This document shows positions 36,156 through 48,123 of a stretch of DNA of 64,000 bases, in pieces. The first letter of the stretch is position 1; the number at the start of each line of letters is the position of its first letter. The notes under the pieces were generated by a model. That model was given only the letters and a program-made list of their open reading frames with translations, was not told where the DNA came from and made no database searches. The DNA lies in NCBI RefSeq assembly GCF_028554725.1, contig NC_071667.1:12569501-12633500 (forward strand), written 5' to 3'. This stretch comes from Zeugodacus cucurbitae (Eukaryota; Arthropoda; Insecta; Diptera; Tephritidae). The position numbers were made by a program, and so were the translations under genes.

Positions 36156-38056
36156 TGAATACTCCCAATGGAACGATTCGCAATATTACAAATGTTGCCA
36201 ATATTGTTCGAATAAGATTTTGAATGGCTTAGACATAAACAGTATCCATCTAATCTGCACTCCAGTAATTCTTTCCTGTTCATAGATATCAAAATGGCGC
36301 TCTGAAAAAGTTATGGCCGTGACTTACTTTCAAACAAAAGAGAAATAACATAATAAAATGTCAAATGAGATATTCTTAAAGGAAATTCCATATAAATTAA
36401 AAAACTTTGAGTGATATAGGAGAACTGAAGGTGTACAATACACATCGAGAGATTTTAAACATCTTGATTAACTAGTAGTTCACTATCATGAGCAGTTGAT
36501 TTTTAAAATACTTTTAAACCTTCAAGAAAATTGTCACCGATGCTTTTGTACGCATTCCCACTAACCGTTACAACCATTAGAGCTACATGCTTTTACTTTT
36601 ACTTATATGTATGTGCGTTTGTGTTTGTATTTATGTGCGCGTAATTGTCATCAATCAAAGTGAAACCGCATGAAATATTATTTAGCATGATTAATAAGGC
36701 GTAAATTATCCTTTCAATCAAATTCATTAAATCTCCAGCTTGACGAGCTGTCGCGCACATTTCATGAAAAATTCAACGCAAAAAATAAACGCGCTTTGAT
36801 GTTGAAAAACCACGCGTATGTGTGTATTTGTGTGGTATGTATATACATGTGTATATCGCGAACTTTCAACACCTTAAGCTATCCAAATCGTTTGATATTT
36901 GTCGCTTTTTTTTTGTTGATTGTTGACGGATTGGTGAATCGGGTTTGGTTATGATGCCACAACGTCACAACGACGAGCTAAAACGAATTAGATGATTTTC
37001 GCAGGGTTGTGAAATAGGTGCGAAGACTCTTACTATGTGTATGTGTGTGTGCCTGTATGCTTCCAGTCAGCTCCATTTGGCTTATGGTGGCTTCAAGTTG
37101 GCTCCCATATCTGGTTACTGGCTGTTAGGATTTATGGCGCGTGCAGACACGAATTTTGCGGTATTTTCCCTCCTGTCGTCGTGCTGTAAGTAGCACCTAC
37201 TTCTATATATACTTGTGCAACGTTTCATATGTTAAATGTTGCGCGAAATCTCAACTCAACGCAGATTTTCAATTCTGCGACTAACATTTTGACTTTCAAC
37301 AGCTATGAGTGAAAATACATTGATTTATACATATGTATGTATGTTAATATATTTACATTTCTATACCTAAATATATTTCTTTCATATTTGTTGCATACAT
37401 TTCCCCAGATATTTTCGTTGTTGTTCGAAATTTATTTAGTGCTGTCATGAAGCTGTCAAAATTGATAGGAAAAACATTTAATTTTGACTTCATCCACCCA
37501 GTGTCATGTGCAGAAATTTGAGGAAAAACAACAAATTCTTTTGATTGCGGCGAATCGTTTTCGCCTAATCGACGATAAATCGATTTCCAAGAAAAAAAAA
37601 ATATTTTATGCAAAATTAAGCAGAATTGAATGCCAAATTATTGATTTTACAATACATATGTTGTTTTCTACTGAGGGTAATTAAAAAATGTAGATGTAGG
37701 CGCCTAAACTCAAGAGATTACCTATGCGAGTTATCTGAAATTCAATATTTGTTTAGCAAAATTTTACTCCCTCCAACAATTTAGGATGAAAAGTAAGGAT
37801 GAACAAAATATGCTGTTATTGTTGCCGAGAGACAGAAAACATATCCCAAATAATAACGTGGAATGCTGCTAAATTTACTAGACTTTGCCCGGATAAAAAT
37901 CCCAGTCCTTACCGATTATCTAGACACAGCTGTCATGGGAACGGCCAAAGTAGTGCAAGTGGAAGGTAACAAAGTACATACATGTAATTAAATAAGAGTA
38001 GTCTTGTTATATAAACTAAACATTTTTTAGCGAATATATTCATATATATATTAAAA
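36156..38056. other. AT-rich non-coding interval
   Basis: No gene is recognised. GT-rich patches lie at 36605-36645 and 37035-37055. A small reverse-strand frame at 37353-37613 has no nameable domain. Confidence 0.4.
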
Positions 38057-39176
38057 ACAAGTAGGGAAGGACTGCATAAGTTAGGGTATTACCGAACTCA
38101 CTATTATATAATTATAATTTATATATTTAATAATAATAAGAATATCTGTCTGTCCGTCCGTCCGTCCGTCCGTCTGTGCAAGCTGTAACTTCAGTAAAAA
38201 TTAAGATATCTTGATGAAACTTGGCACACTTATTTCTTGGCACCATAGGAAGGTTGCAAAATCGGACCACTGCCACGCCCACAAAATGGAAAAACCCGAA
38301 AACACATAAAGTGCCATAACTAAGCCATAAATAAAGCTATGGAAATAAAATTTGGTATGAAGGATCGCACTATTTGAATGTAATTTTTTTGGGGAGGTGG
38401 GCGTGGCCCCGCCCCCTACTAAGTTTTTTGTACATACCTCGCAAACCAATAGAGCTATGTAAACCAAACTTTCTGCAGTCGTTTTTTTTAGGCACTTCCT
38501 AATGCAATCCAAAAATGAAAGAAATCGGATCATTACCACGCCCACCTCCCATACAAAAGTTAGGTTGAAAATTACTAAAAGTGGGTTAACTCATTAACGA
38601 AAAACGTCAGAAACACTAAATTTCACATAAGAAATGGCAGATGAAAGCTGCACTCAGATTTTATTACAAAATGCAAAATGGGCGTGTCGTCGCCCACTTA
38701 TGGGTCAAAAACCATATCTCAGGAACTACTCGACCGATTTCAATGAAACTTGGTTTGTAATAGTTTCCTTACATCCCAATGATATGTTGTGAAAATAGGC
38801 CAAATCGCTTCACAACCACGCCTACTTCCTATATACCAGAACTTTGAAGACAATCTGAATCGTTTACTTTACAATACATAAAGTAAGTACTAGTGAAGAT
38901 ATCGGTGCAGAACTTTGCACAAATACTATGTTAATAGTGTGGCAGCCCCATTCCGAAATCGGACCATAGGTTCTTAAGGCCCCATATATCGAACACGAGG
39001 ACCTCGGTGCTTCTAACCTAATATTATGGTTTCCAACTTTCAATGGTCTTTATACAATATATATGACGAATATGTTCGTCAAATTGTGTATTATATAATA
39101 TAAATAAAGGTAAATAAATAAATTGCGAGAGTATAAAATGTTCGGTTACACCCGAACTTAGCCCTTCCTTACTAGT
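38057..39176 (-). mobile_element. DINE-1/Helentron-like repeat flanked by two inverted 5' termini
   Basis: A forward 5' terminus (aacaagtagggaagg, 38057-38071) is followed after about 70 bp by a reverse-oriented copy that starts at its (GTCC)n tract (38147-38175). The reverse copy reads through to its own 5' terminus, ending 'cccttccttactagtt' at 39160-39176. The 3' hairpin that should stand at the left of the reverse copy is missing and has been replaced by the forward 5' end. The body includes 'ccacgcccacaaaatgg' (38272-38288) and 'accacgcccacctcccatacaaaag'. The same arrangement of two inverted 5' ends occurs at 5887-6880. Confidence 0.8.
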
Positions 39177-39754
39177 TAACCTAATGTATGGGAGGTGGGC
39201 GTGGTTATTATCCGATTTCGTTCATTTTTGGACTGCATTAAGAAGTGGCTAAAAGAAACGACTGTAGCAATTTTGGTTTATATATCTTTATTGATTTGCG
39301 AGATAAATACAAAAAACCTATTTGAGGGCGGGGCCACGCCGACTTCTTCAAAAAAATTACATCTAAATGTGCCCCTCCCTAATGCGATCCTGTGCTCCAA
39401 ATTTTATTTTAATAACTTTGTTTATGGCTTAGTTATGACACTGTATAGGTTTTCAGTTTCCGCCATTTTGTAGGCATGGCAGTGGACCGATTTTGCCCAT
39501 TTTCGAAAGCAACGTCCTCAGGGTGCCAAGGAATATGTGTTCCGAGTTTCATTAAGATGTCTTAATTTTTATTCAAGTTATCGCTTGCACGGACAGACGG
39601 ACGGACAGACATCCGGATTTCAAATCCACTCGTCATCCAGATCATTTATATATATATAACCCCATATCTAACTCTTTTATTTCTTGGTGACACAAACAAC
39701 CGTTATGTGAACAAAACTATGATACTCTGTGCAACATGTTGCGAGAGTATAAAA
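39171..39754 (+). mobile_element. DINE-1/Helentron-like repeat, 3' half
   Basis: Directly abuts the reverse copy. It begins inside the family at 'ctaatgtatgggaggtgggcgtgg' and runs to a complete 3' end: 'ctctgtgcaacatgttgcgagagtata', whose core GCAACATGTTGC (39726-39741 region) is a perfect 12-bp palindrome. The GGAC tract is at 39591-39610. Confidence 0.83.
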
Positions 39755-40425
39755 ACAATTTGATTTACATATTCGGCATATATATGGTATAAGGTCTATT
39801 GAAATTTGGAAACCCTAGTATTAGGTATATTGGAGCTAGGTGATGTTATGACGCGATTGCACTAATTTTTGGCACGGAGACGTATTATTAGAAGAATTTC
39901 TTCAAAATATCTGAGAGACTTACTTATATTTTCGGTATATATTTATATTAATTCGAAGCTCTGAGGTCCTCATGTTCGATATATTTGGCTTTGAATACTT
40001 ATGGTCCGATTCAGCGATTTTTATAAGGGCGATGCTACACTTCAAATGCGGTATTTATGATTTTTGTATGGAAAGTAGGCATGGTTGTGAACCGATTTGG
40101 ACTATTTTCATAATATATCATTGGGAAGCCAGAAAGATATTATGAACCGAATTTCGAATTGGTCTTTGACCCATAAGTGGGCGAACCACGCACATTTAAA
40201 GTTTTGTATACGATTTTGAGTGCAGCTGTTTTGTACCATCTTTATAATGAATTTTAAGGTTTCTGGTGGTTATCCTTACTGAATTAAAGCATTTTTAGTA
40301 GTTTTCAACATAACCTTTGTATGGGTGGTAGGCGTAGGACAGACAGACATCCGGATTTGAACTTTACTCGTCACCCTGATCATTTTGATATGTATAAACC
40401 TATACCTATCTCGTTTAGTTTTAGG
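39755..40425 (+). mobile_element. DINE-1/Helentron-like repeat, third copy of the cluster
   Basis: Starts immediately after the previous 3' hairpin with the 5' body words 'tttgatttacatattcggcatatatatggtataagg'. It continues through 'cataagtgggcgaaccacg' (40170-40188) and 'tgtatgggtggtaggcgtagg' (40317-40337), then jumps to 'acagacagacatccggatttgaa' and 'ctatctcgtttagttttagga', where it ends without the hairpin. Confidence 0.78.
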
Positions 40426-42779
40426 AAAGGAAAGCTCGAACCTCAAACGATCAAGCGATGAACGATGAATCGTTGTTTTAATGTTAAGCTTACGTTGACT
40501 GCTTAGGAACAAAATAATTCTTCAACTTGGAAAAGTCTGATGTAACTATAATTCTCATAATCTAGGTGTTGAGTTTTCAAAAGTCCGAGTGAATTTTTTG
40601 GTTCGGTGTTTGATCTAGAAGCAACAGATACTTACGACATTTTGTGATAGTTCCAAAGAAAGTTTGAAAGAAAAAATCATTTGGAAATTTGGCATAAATA
40701 GCTTTTAATTTTGAGCTGAATGAAACCGAATGACTTTCTCTGGTTTGTGAAACAGCTCTTAGGGTTAGCTAGTCATTTACTCATGGAGAATTTGTTATTT
40801 GAATTGATTGGGTCGAAGTAAGTGGCATTTAAGATAAGAGTGTGGAAAGAGTGAGTTGTGGCAATCGAAGGTTCTTTATTGTGGACAATGTAAACGAAAA
40901 TTGTGCTATAAAAGGAGGGGTTTCTGTTATAATTTCATTGGACGCGAAAAAAGAAGTAATTCGTTACAAAGCAGGAAAGAAAGAAGCATGCAGAAACCAC
41001 CAACAAAGTTGGTGATGGAGGCAAAAGTTTTCCAAATAAAAGTTAATTGGGGCATTCAATGTGCTTTTTATTTCACTACAAATACAATTAAATGGCATCT
41101 CCGACACAGACACATACACATAAAACCCGACTGCGATAAGATAAAAAGAATGACAGTGGTTGAGAGACGGAGTGAGAGTATATCCGTTATATTGACTTGA
41201 GAAGGGTACACTCGTCGATGTAAAGGAAATAAATGTTTTAGCGCTACAAAAACAATAAAATGCTGATATGCAGGAAAGCAACACAAAAAGGCAACAGAGG
41301 CAGGCACATGTCCCCAACGATTAGATGACAACAGCATCGGGCAGCCTGAAAATGTCAACACATACTCGTTAACAGTAAGCGACTTAAGCGCACACATATG
41401 CAGGCATACAAACACACTTGTACATATGGTAAATGCGAATATAAATTCTGTTGAGCTGACAATGATGCGCAACTTCAAAAGGATAACGTCAACTAATCAA
41501 GGATAATCGATTTTGATTGATCTTTAATGGTGAATTGGCGGAAGACGACGTAAGTCCACACATACACACACACACCCACAGACAAAGGGCACTGAATATT
41601 TGCAGTCTGCATATCTGAAGTATTTACTTAAGCACATGCGTATGCCAAGCGTAAACGTTTGTGGCGCTGCGTTGGCATTTGTAATCCCTCGCTATTCCGC
41701 TCTCTCCCTTTTTGCGCGCTTATAACCACGGCGTTAACATTTCGATTGAATTAGAGTAATGTGAAGGCTTTGCGGCAATTGTGACATGATTTTATTTATG
41801 TCAAATTGAGGTTTAGGAAATCGTCGAATACAACGCACTGTGCGTCTGAGTCTGTAGTTCGGCATTATTGAGTAATTGTCTTGTAATGCTTTGTGGTTAC
41901 TAATTTGTCTTGCTGCGCTGAGTGGATTTTAAATGAGGATGGGGGAGTTTTGCTCTCTGTGTGTGATTGCTGATTTTCGGTTTTGTAAAATTGCTTTCTT
42001 TGCGGTCTTTGTGTGCAAATTGTTTGGAAAGATGTTGGGCATTAGTCTTTGATGTAGTGCTTTGCGGGTAAGTCAATTATGTGAGGGAGTTATTTGTATG
42101 AATTGTTTTTCATTATAAAAGCATATTTTTTCATTTGTGTTCTTTATGCAGTAAATTTGGTAGCAGTGAAGACCATATATCCTTTGACCTTTGTGGTTTT
42201 GAGTAATAATTCTCTTTGTTCTTTTCTGAACATAATTGTGTAGTTATATTTATTGTTCTTCTGGTCCTTCTTTATATATTCTGACTTTTTGCTCATCGAA
42301 CCAGTTTTGGGTTGAGTTAGAGATATTTCCATAAGAAATATGGCGTGAATTTCACTACTTCGACGGTTCTTTTTTCTCAGGTGGGTGCTATTGTATCCAT
42401 ATCTCGTCTATGAAACTTTTGCCATCTCAGCTATTTCTTGGATTCTTGTACAGTTATTATGAAAAACCGATATTGGGCCATGTTGACAACCGTTTATGTA
42501 ATTTTTAGTCATCGTTTACAGAATTTAAACGCACCTTTTTATATCACTGCGCAATTGCATTTCCATCGGGCTATGAGTCTAAGCACTTATCGGACCGTCA
42601 CTTACGAATGTTTAGTTCCATATCAATTTTTACTACGAAAGTCCTTCAAAACTAATAAAATTTACCTAAACGAACCCTTCTAACAGATAATATCTAAATT
42701 ATATGATTTATTACCTAAAAATTCTCCGTTATACTACTATAAAGAATAAAGTTTCAAAAAATGAGCAAATAATAAATAG
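40426..42779. other. Non-coding interval with simple repeats
   Basis: No recognised gene. CA-rich DNA lies at 41555-41580 and GT-rich DNA at 41955-42020. Overlapping forward and reverse frames of 114-136 codons at 40856-41478 show no domains and overlap each other, which argues against all of them. Confidence 0.4.
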
Positions 42780-44280
42780 ACAAGTAAGGAAAGGCTAAGT
42801 TCGGGTGTAACCAATTTATTACAGAAATTTTATTAATATTGCGCACAAATTTACTCATAAATTCGGCATAAAGTTTATAAAATAACGAAAATTGTCATAT
42901 ATAGATATGAGGGCTGAGGTAATTCCTGAACCGATTTCATTCAATTTCATCAGCAAGGTACACTGTATCTAATACTATACACTCATTTAATTTTGCTAAG
43001 ATATATCACATATTAACCAATACATATATGCGGCATAAAGCCCAACGAATTTTTGATAAAACTATAATTAGGTATATGGGAGCTGAGGGATGATATTTTT
43101 TAAAAACTTAATTATGTATATGGGAGCTAGGAGATGTTGTGACCCGATTTTAATAATTTTTGGAACAGAGACACACTGTTGGATGAAAACAATTTCCTCT
43201 GAATTACATTAAATTATCTGAGAGATTTACCCATATTTTCGGTTAATATTTAACCTTAGGCCCTGAGTTCAACATGTTCGATATCTGGGGCCTTGAAAAG
43301 TTATAGTCCGTTTTCTACAATTTTTTCACAAGATCATATACAGTTTTGTGTAAAGTTTTATTTCGCTTTCTTCATTGGTTCCTAATGTATACATTATAAA
43401 GTGAAGGAATCAGATGGAATTCAAAATTGAGTTACATGGGAAGTTGTCCTAGTTGTGTGACCGATTTCTTCCATTTTCCACACGTGTCATCAAGGTGCCA
43501 AGAAAATATTATATATCGAATTTCATCGAATCGGTCGAGTAGTTCCTGAGATATGGTTTTTGACCCTTAAGTGGGCGATGCCACGCCCATTTTCCATTTT
43601 GCAAAAAAATCTGAGTGAAGCTTCCTTCTGCTATTTCTTCTGTAAAATTTAGTGTATCTGACGTTTTTCGTTAGTGAGTTAACCCACTTTTAGTAATTTT
43701 CAACCTAACTTACGTATGGGAGGTGGGCGTGGTTAATATGCTATTTCTTTCATTTTAGGACTGTATAAGGAAATGGCTAAAAGAAACGACTGCAGAAAGT
43801 TTGGTTTATATAGCTTTATTGGTTAGCGAGTTATATACAAAAAAACTATTTGGGGGCGGGGTTACGCCCACTTTTCAAAAACAATTACATCCAAATGTGC
43901 CCCTCCCTAATGGATCCTATGCTTCAAATTTTATTTTCATAACTTTATTTATGGCTTAGTTATGACACTGTATATGTTTTCGGTTTCTGCCATTTTGTGG
44001 GCGTGGCAGTGGACCGATTTTGCCCATTTTCGAAAGCAACTTCCTCATGGTGCCAAGGAACATGTGTTCCAAATTTCATTAGGATATCTTAATTTTTACT
44101 CAAGTTATCGCTTGCACGGACAGACGGACGGACAGACATCCGAATTTCAAATCCACTTGTCATCCTGATCATTTATGTATATATAACCCCATATCTAGCT
44201 CTATTATTTCTTGGTGACACAAGCAATCGTTAGGTGAACAAAACCTTATACTCTGTGCAACATGTTGCGAGAGTATAAAA
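42780..44280 (+). mobile_element. DINE-1/Helentron-like repeat, near full length (about 1.5 kb), reference copy
   Basis: The most complete copy. The 5' terminus acaagtaaggaaaggctaag starts at 42780, followed by gttcgggtgtaacc. Body words include 'gctgaggtaattcctgaaccgatttc' (42911-42936), 'cctgagatatggtttttgacc', 'gtgggcgatgccacgcccat' (43570-43590), 'tatgggaggtgggcgtgg', 'ggggcggggttacgcccactt' (43852-43872) and 'gccattttgtgggcgtggcag' (43989-44009). The GGAC tract lies at 44117-44137. The 3' hairpin spans about 44247-44277, with core GCAACATGTTGC and outer arms TATACTCT / AGAGTATA. It has no coherent protein; like DINE-1 it would depend on Rep/helicase proteins supplied elsewhere. Confidence 0.85.
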
Positions 44281-46584
44281 ATGGGTTGGAGTAAAGAAGA
44301 AAAAATGTAAAATATTTAATAAATCAAAAAAGTAATAAATATAATAAATTACATAGAAAATCATGCATACAAACACACATATATATCAAACAAGTTTTTG
44401 CGCAAAAACATTTTTTTGGGTATTTTACATATTTCCAGCTCTACAAGGCACTACATTTGCCGTTACTTTTAAAGTAAATTGAAAACGATTTCTTAGCATT
44501 TATTTAATAATATTTTTTTATGCTGCGAGAAAAACTAATCATCTGTTAGTCAGCTTGTAGCAAAAGGATAACATTTAAGTTGTCAGTTTGGCGAATAAAT
44601 CAGTATAATGAAATAAATAAATGTTGCGCCTAAGTGCTTGCTACAGAAATTCATCAGCACACGCATACTTGAAGAATACGCTTACACTCATTTATTTTAC
44701 TTATGCGCTGCTTAAGTGCATAAGTCGACAGTGGTAGCAGTGCTCAACTCACACAGCCAAACACACGCACTAGGCTCTCTGCAATTCAATCTTCCTTGCG
44801 AGTGTGTGTGTGTATTTGAAGAAGAAAGTAACGAAATGAATAAAATATGAAGAGCATGTGTGGTGGGTGCTTGGCTTTTTTCGGTGAGTTTTGCGTGATA
44901 ATTTTTCATTTCGCAAAATGTCTAACAAAATAGGTTAATAAATAGACTAGCAACTTGATAGACAGTTTGGCTGATGGGTAAGATAAACAAAAGTGTTTGG
45001 GCTTTCGTTCGTATTACAAATAATATAAATTACACACGCTTCATACTATATATTATCTCACGCAGATGAATAACTCTATGAAGTCCCATATAAAGCGCAT
45101 GTGAGCTTTTTATCTCTTCATACTAATGGTGGGTGGCTAGTTAAAATTCCACACAACTTTTGTTGTATTTATATGCTGTATGTGTGTGTGTTATTGTATT
45201 TGTAACTAAACCTATTTTTCTATTTATTAATACATTTTCGTGCTACTCTTCGTGATATCTTAGATTTAGTAGAGAATTAATGAACAAAATCCATTGAATG
45301 AATGACCACACATATACTCTCAAACACATACATATGTATGTATATTTAGTTAGATATCTAGTACTGTTATGAACAACATTATTTCAAGTCTATTTTGTTT
45401 TTTTTTTCTTGACCAAAAGTTGTGAAGTCAAATAAATTAATCTGCAATCCTTTCTGCGTTTTAACTTTCAACGAATGATAAATGACTTGTTATTTAGCTA
45501 ATAAATATTGCGTAGCGTATTGTGCCAGCCGATAACTGTTATGCAAATACATTTTAAAAATATTTGTTAATTTATATAAAAATACATCAATCAAAGTAGA
45601 CAGCTCAAAATATTCGATATTCGATTGATTATTACATACACCTCTTAGCTCCCTTAGCAGTAGAAGTGAGAAAGCTTCACTCTCGGAACATTAAAAGCGT
45701 CAAAAGAACACTCGTTATAATAGCAGAAAGATTACCTTTTTTACGTAGGTTGCTCAAAAAACATTTTTTTTTTTCGCATCTATTCTTCCTCAATAATTCA
45801 ACTCATCTCTTCAGTAGTATGCCCTGTCATCATGCATAGATTGGCAATAGCGTAAATAATTGACGATAAAGTCTGTTTATTTCAATGGTCGACAAAAAAA
45901 GAACTGTGCAGTCAAAAGAACTATGGTGAAGGTCGAAAATCTATCAACCCTTTGAGAACTGTGGAAATTTCAGTTTTGATCCTGGGGAAAATAAGCTTAC
46001 CTCGGTATAGCTTTTGAAACACCTGTGAAACTTTCTGATCACAGCGAAAGTATTGAGCCATTCTATTGTTTGTTGCTAATATTGAGGAATATTGCCGAGT
46101 TAACAGTCTTTTGTCGGATTAAATTCAGGACCGTTAGGCTATTGCATAATAAATTAGAATCTGTAAGCACAAGTATAATATTTTATTTTGAACTATTTCA
46201 GTGCCTATTCGGGGTCATTAAATAAGTTCTTTGTTTAATGATACTACTGTGCAAATACAATCGCTGTCCATGGGATAATAAACAGATTTAGTTACAAGTG
46301 GGGTATTTATAGCGCTTATGTTGTTGTTTTATTTTTATTTTGTATGCAATATGTTGTAACAGAAAAATAGCACAGCTAGTGTAATATAAAATTTTAAATA
46401 AAAAATCTAAGGATTTAATCTGGGAGCTTTTCAACACTTCAGCTTATTACTTATGCACTTATACACACGTATATGAATATGTTTATATGTATGTGACGTT
46501 AAGTCAAATGTAATGCACTTGACAGAATGTACATGAAATGGAAGTACTTTGGGTATTCCAGTTTTCGATATGAGCATTTCCAAC
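44281..46584. other. AT-rich non-coding interval
   Basis: No recognised gene. A (GT)n tract lies at 44800-44814 and smaller ones at 45180-45192. The remainder is AT-rich with poly-T runs (45398-45410, 45763-45775). Confidence 0.4.
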
Positions 46585-48123
46585 GGTCGCGAACCGTACG
46601 TTCGCACGCATTTAAAGTTCAAAAAAGCAAGGAAAACATAAATTTGTCTTATTTTTTTTTTATGTTTCGATAGCATTTTGCTAGGTCCTTCTTTGGTGCA
46701 AAAGGTAGGATCTTTCGAATTTTATTTTTTAATATGTTAGCGACAAACATGCGGTCGCGAAGTACGAATAATGGAAGTTGCTTTTGGGTGCAACTACAAA
46801 AACGCAAAAAACAGCGAAATGGAACAAAATATTCTAAAAGGATTAATTTATATTAAATTGGAATAAAGTAACTTCCTCCTAACTAATTGCACGCTGAAAT
46901 TTGTCCATTGGTTTTTTATTTATAAGGTTAAGTAGCGGTCGCGAACGTACGCGTCGCGAACGTACGATTTTTCCATCAAGTTTTTATTTGGATTTTGGAA
47001 ACCTTTTCTTAAATAAAGCAAACTATTATTCCTTTTATTGATTGAAAAGATATAAACATATATAAAGCACAAGAAATATTTATTTAATATTGTTATATTT
47101 TGAATAGGCCGTACGAGCAGTTTGTAGCTTAAGATTTTCGTCGTAGAAAATCGAATGCACCATTCTGAATGTGCTATTGCGCACAATTGTAGAAAGAGAA
47201 TGCATCGTTTAAAACGACATTTTTGTTCTCGTAATTTGCCAGATTTTTCATTTCACAACTGCTCCAACGCCATCGACTGCACCTTTATGTGACTTTGCAA
47301 AATAGTTCCTCTCAAGTTTTTTACAACCAAATTCGCCCAGTAAATTAGGTAACCTCCAAGCAATAAATTTATTTTTAAATTGACTACTACTTCCGTCCGA
47401 GAAAACGAAAATACTTTCAAATTCGCCATGCTGTTTTTTTATCTCTTCAATAAGCTTCGTTATGAAAACGTAAACATTGATTTTGCTGTGATTTAAACTA
47501 TCACTAATTACTGCAAACGACTTAGTTTCATTAAACATCCAAGCTACGCAAGTAAAAATGGAAACTTGCTTATAGTTGAAATGTGCGCTTTGAATTTCAT
47601 TTTGGCACATCAGCCTATAATTTTCCTCAAAATCTATTTGTAGGACAAGTACCCCAGGCGTGATATTTTTCCATACGTTTTCAAAATAATTTTGTTGTGC
47701 TTGCTTTACAAAGAAATGTTGCTTGAAAATTTGCAGTTAAACTTGTAGTTCATAGAGCAAGTCCGATGACGCAGCAACAGTGCAAGTCAAAATCAAAAAG
47801 TCACTTTCCTCCAGTACTACCATTTAACATTTGCGTCCATTTTTGACAAGTATTTTAGCGGCCCAATATATTTTACATCTTTTGTACACTTTTCGCAATC
47901 GTTTGCCATACAATTTTCATTAGAATATTTGTCGCGTACTTACGGTCGCGAACGTACGATATTTTGAAAATCGAAATAAAAAGTTTGATGCACTGTTTAA
48001 CTAAAGTAATTTTGTTTTTTGATTACGGATGCTTAACTTGCTTTAATAGTGTTTTTTAGGCGCCTGTTTGCACTCAATGTGAAGTAATAGCAATAAATGA
48101 CGTTTTTGGTCGCGAACGTACGA
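46585..48123 (-). mobile_element. Putative novel mobile element with repeated GGTCGCGAACGTACGA motif
   Basis: A CpG-rich 16-bp word recurs across 1.5 kb: GGTCGCGAACcGTACG at 46585-46600 (one extra C, followed at once by the inverted copy CGTACGTTCGC), GGTCGCGA-AGTACGA at 46753-46767 (one base short), GGTCGCGAACGTACG at 46937-46951, GTCGCGAACGTACGA at 46953-46967, GGTCGCGAACGTACGA at 47944-47959 and again at 48108-48123. The motif is two perfect palindromes, TCGCGA and CGTACG, joined by A. The copies bracket a decayed reverse-strand gene (next entry) on both sides. The leftmost inverted copy and the rightmost direct copy give CGTACGTTCGC inverted ends. True termini and a target duplication are not visible, so the stated limits are those of the motif array. 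Confidence 0.5.
47248..47923 (-). pseudogene. Decayed gene with 'DFEENY ... SDGSSSQFKNKF ... DGVG' motifs, suspected transposase-like
   Basis: Reading the reverse strand from about 47923: ENCMANDCEKCTKDVKYIG is a small cysteine cluster, followed by KMDANVKW and an in-frame TAG before YWRKV. After a frame change, an open stretch from 47736 to 47248 reads LQIFKQHFFVKQAQQNYF, then GVLVLQIDFEENYRLMCQNE, IQSAHFNYKQVSIFTCVAW, FSDGSSSQFKNKFIAW and KSHKGAVDGVGAVVK before a TGA. I know this set of motifs (vDFaENY, EIQsaHw, FSDGaasQFKnkf, TSHGKGavDGiGg.vKR) from many unnamed multi-copy proteins of insects and cnidarians. The recurring Asp residues in an alternating strand pattern suggest an RNase H-like DDE nuclease fold, but that is inference. 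The frame seems to continue after one more shift toward 47100 (MHSLSTIVRNSTFRM). At least two breaks show it is dead. Confidence 0.6.

Noticed and set aside
38201..39473. Similar open frames of about 60-115 codons (GVVIIRF..FLDCI...FIYGLVM.LY.F) in several DINE-like copies (29.0, 38.5, 39.2 and 58.0 kb, partly at 5.3 kb)
   Set aside because: They recur because the repeat recurs. They start at non-ATG or inconsistent codons, lengths vary, and differences between copies often change the amino acid, so there is no sign of selection on protein.
40856..41478. Overlapping frames of 114, 117 and 136 codons on both strands
   Set aside because: Mutually overlapping, with no motifs. Membrane-like cysteine/phenylalanine content arises from T-rich DNA.
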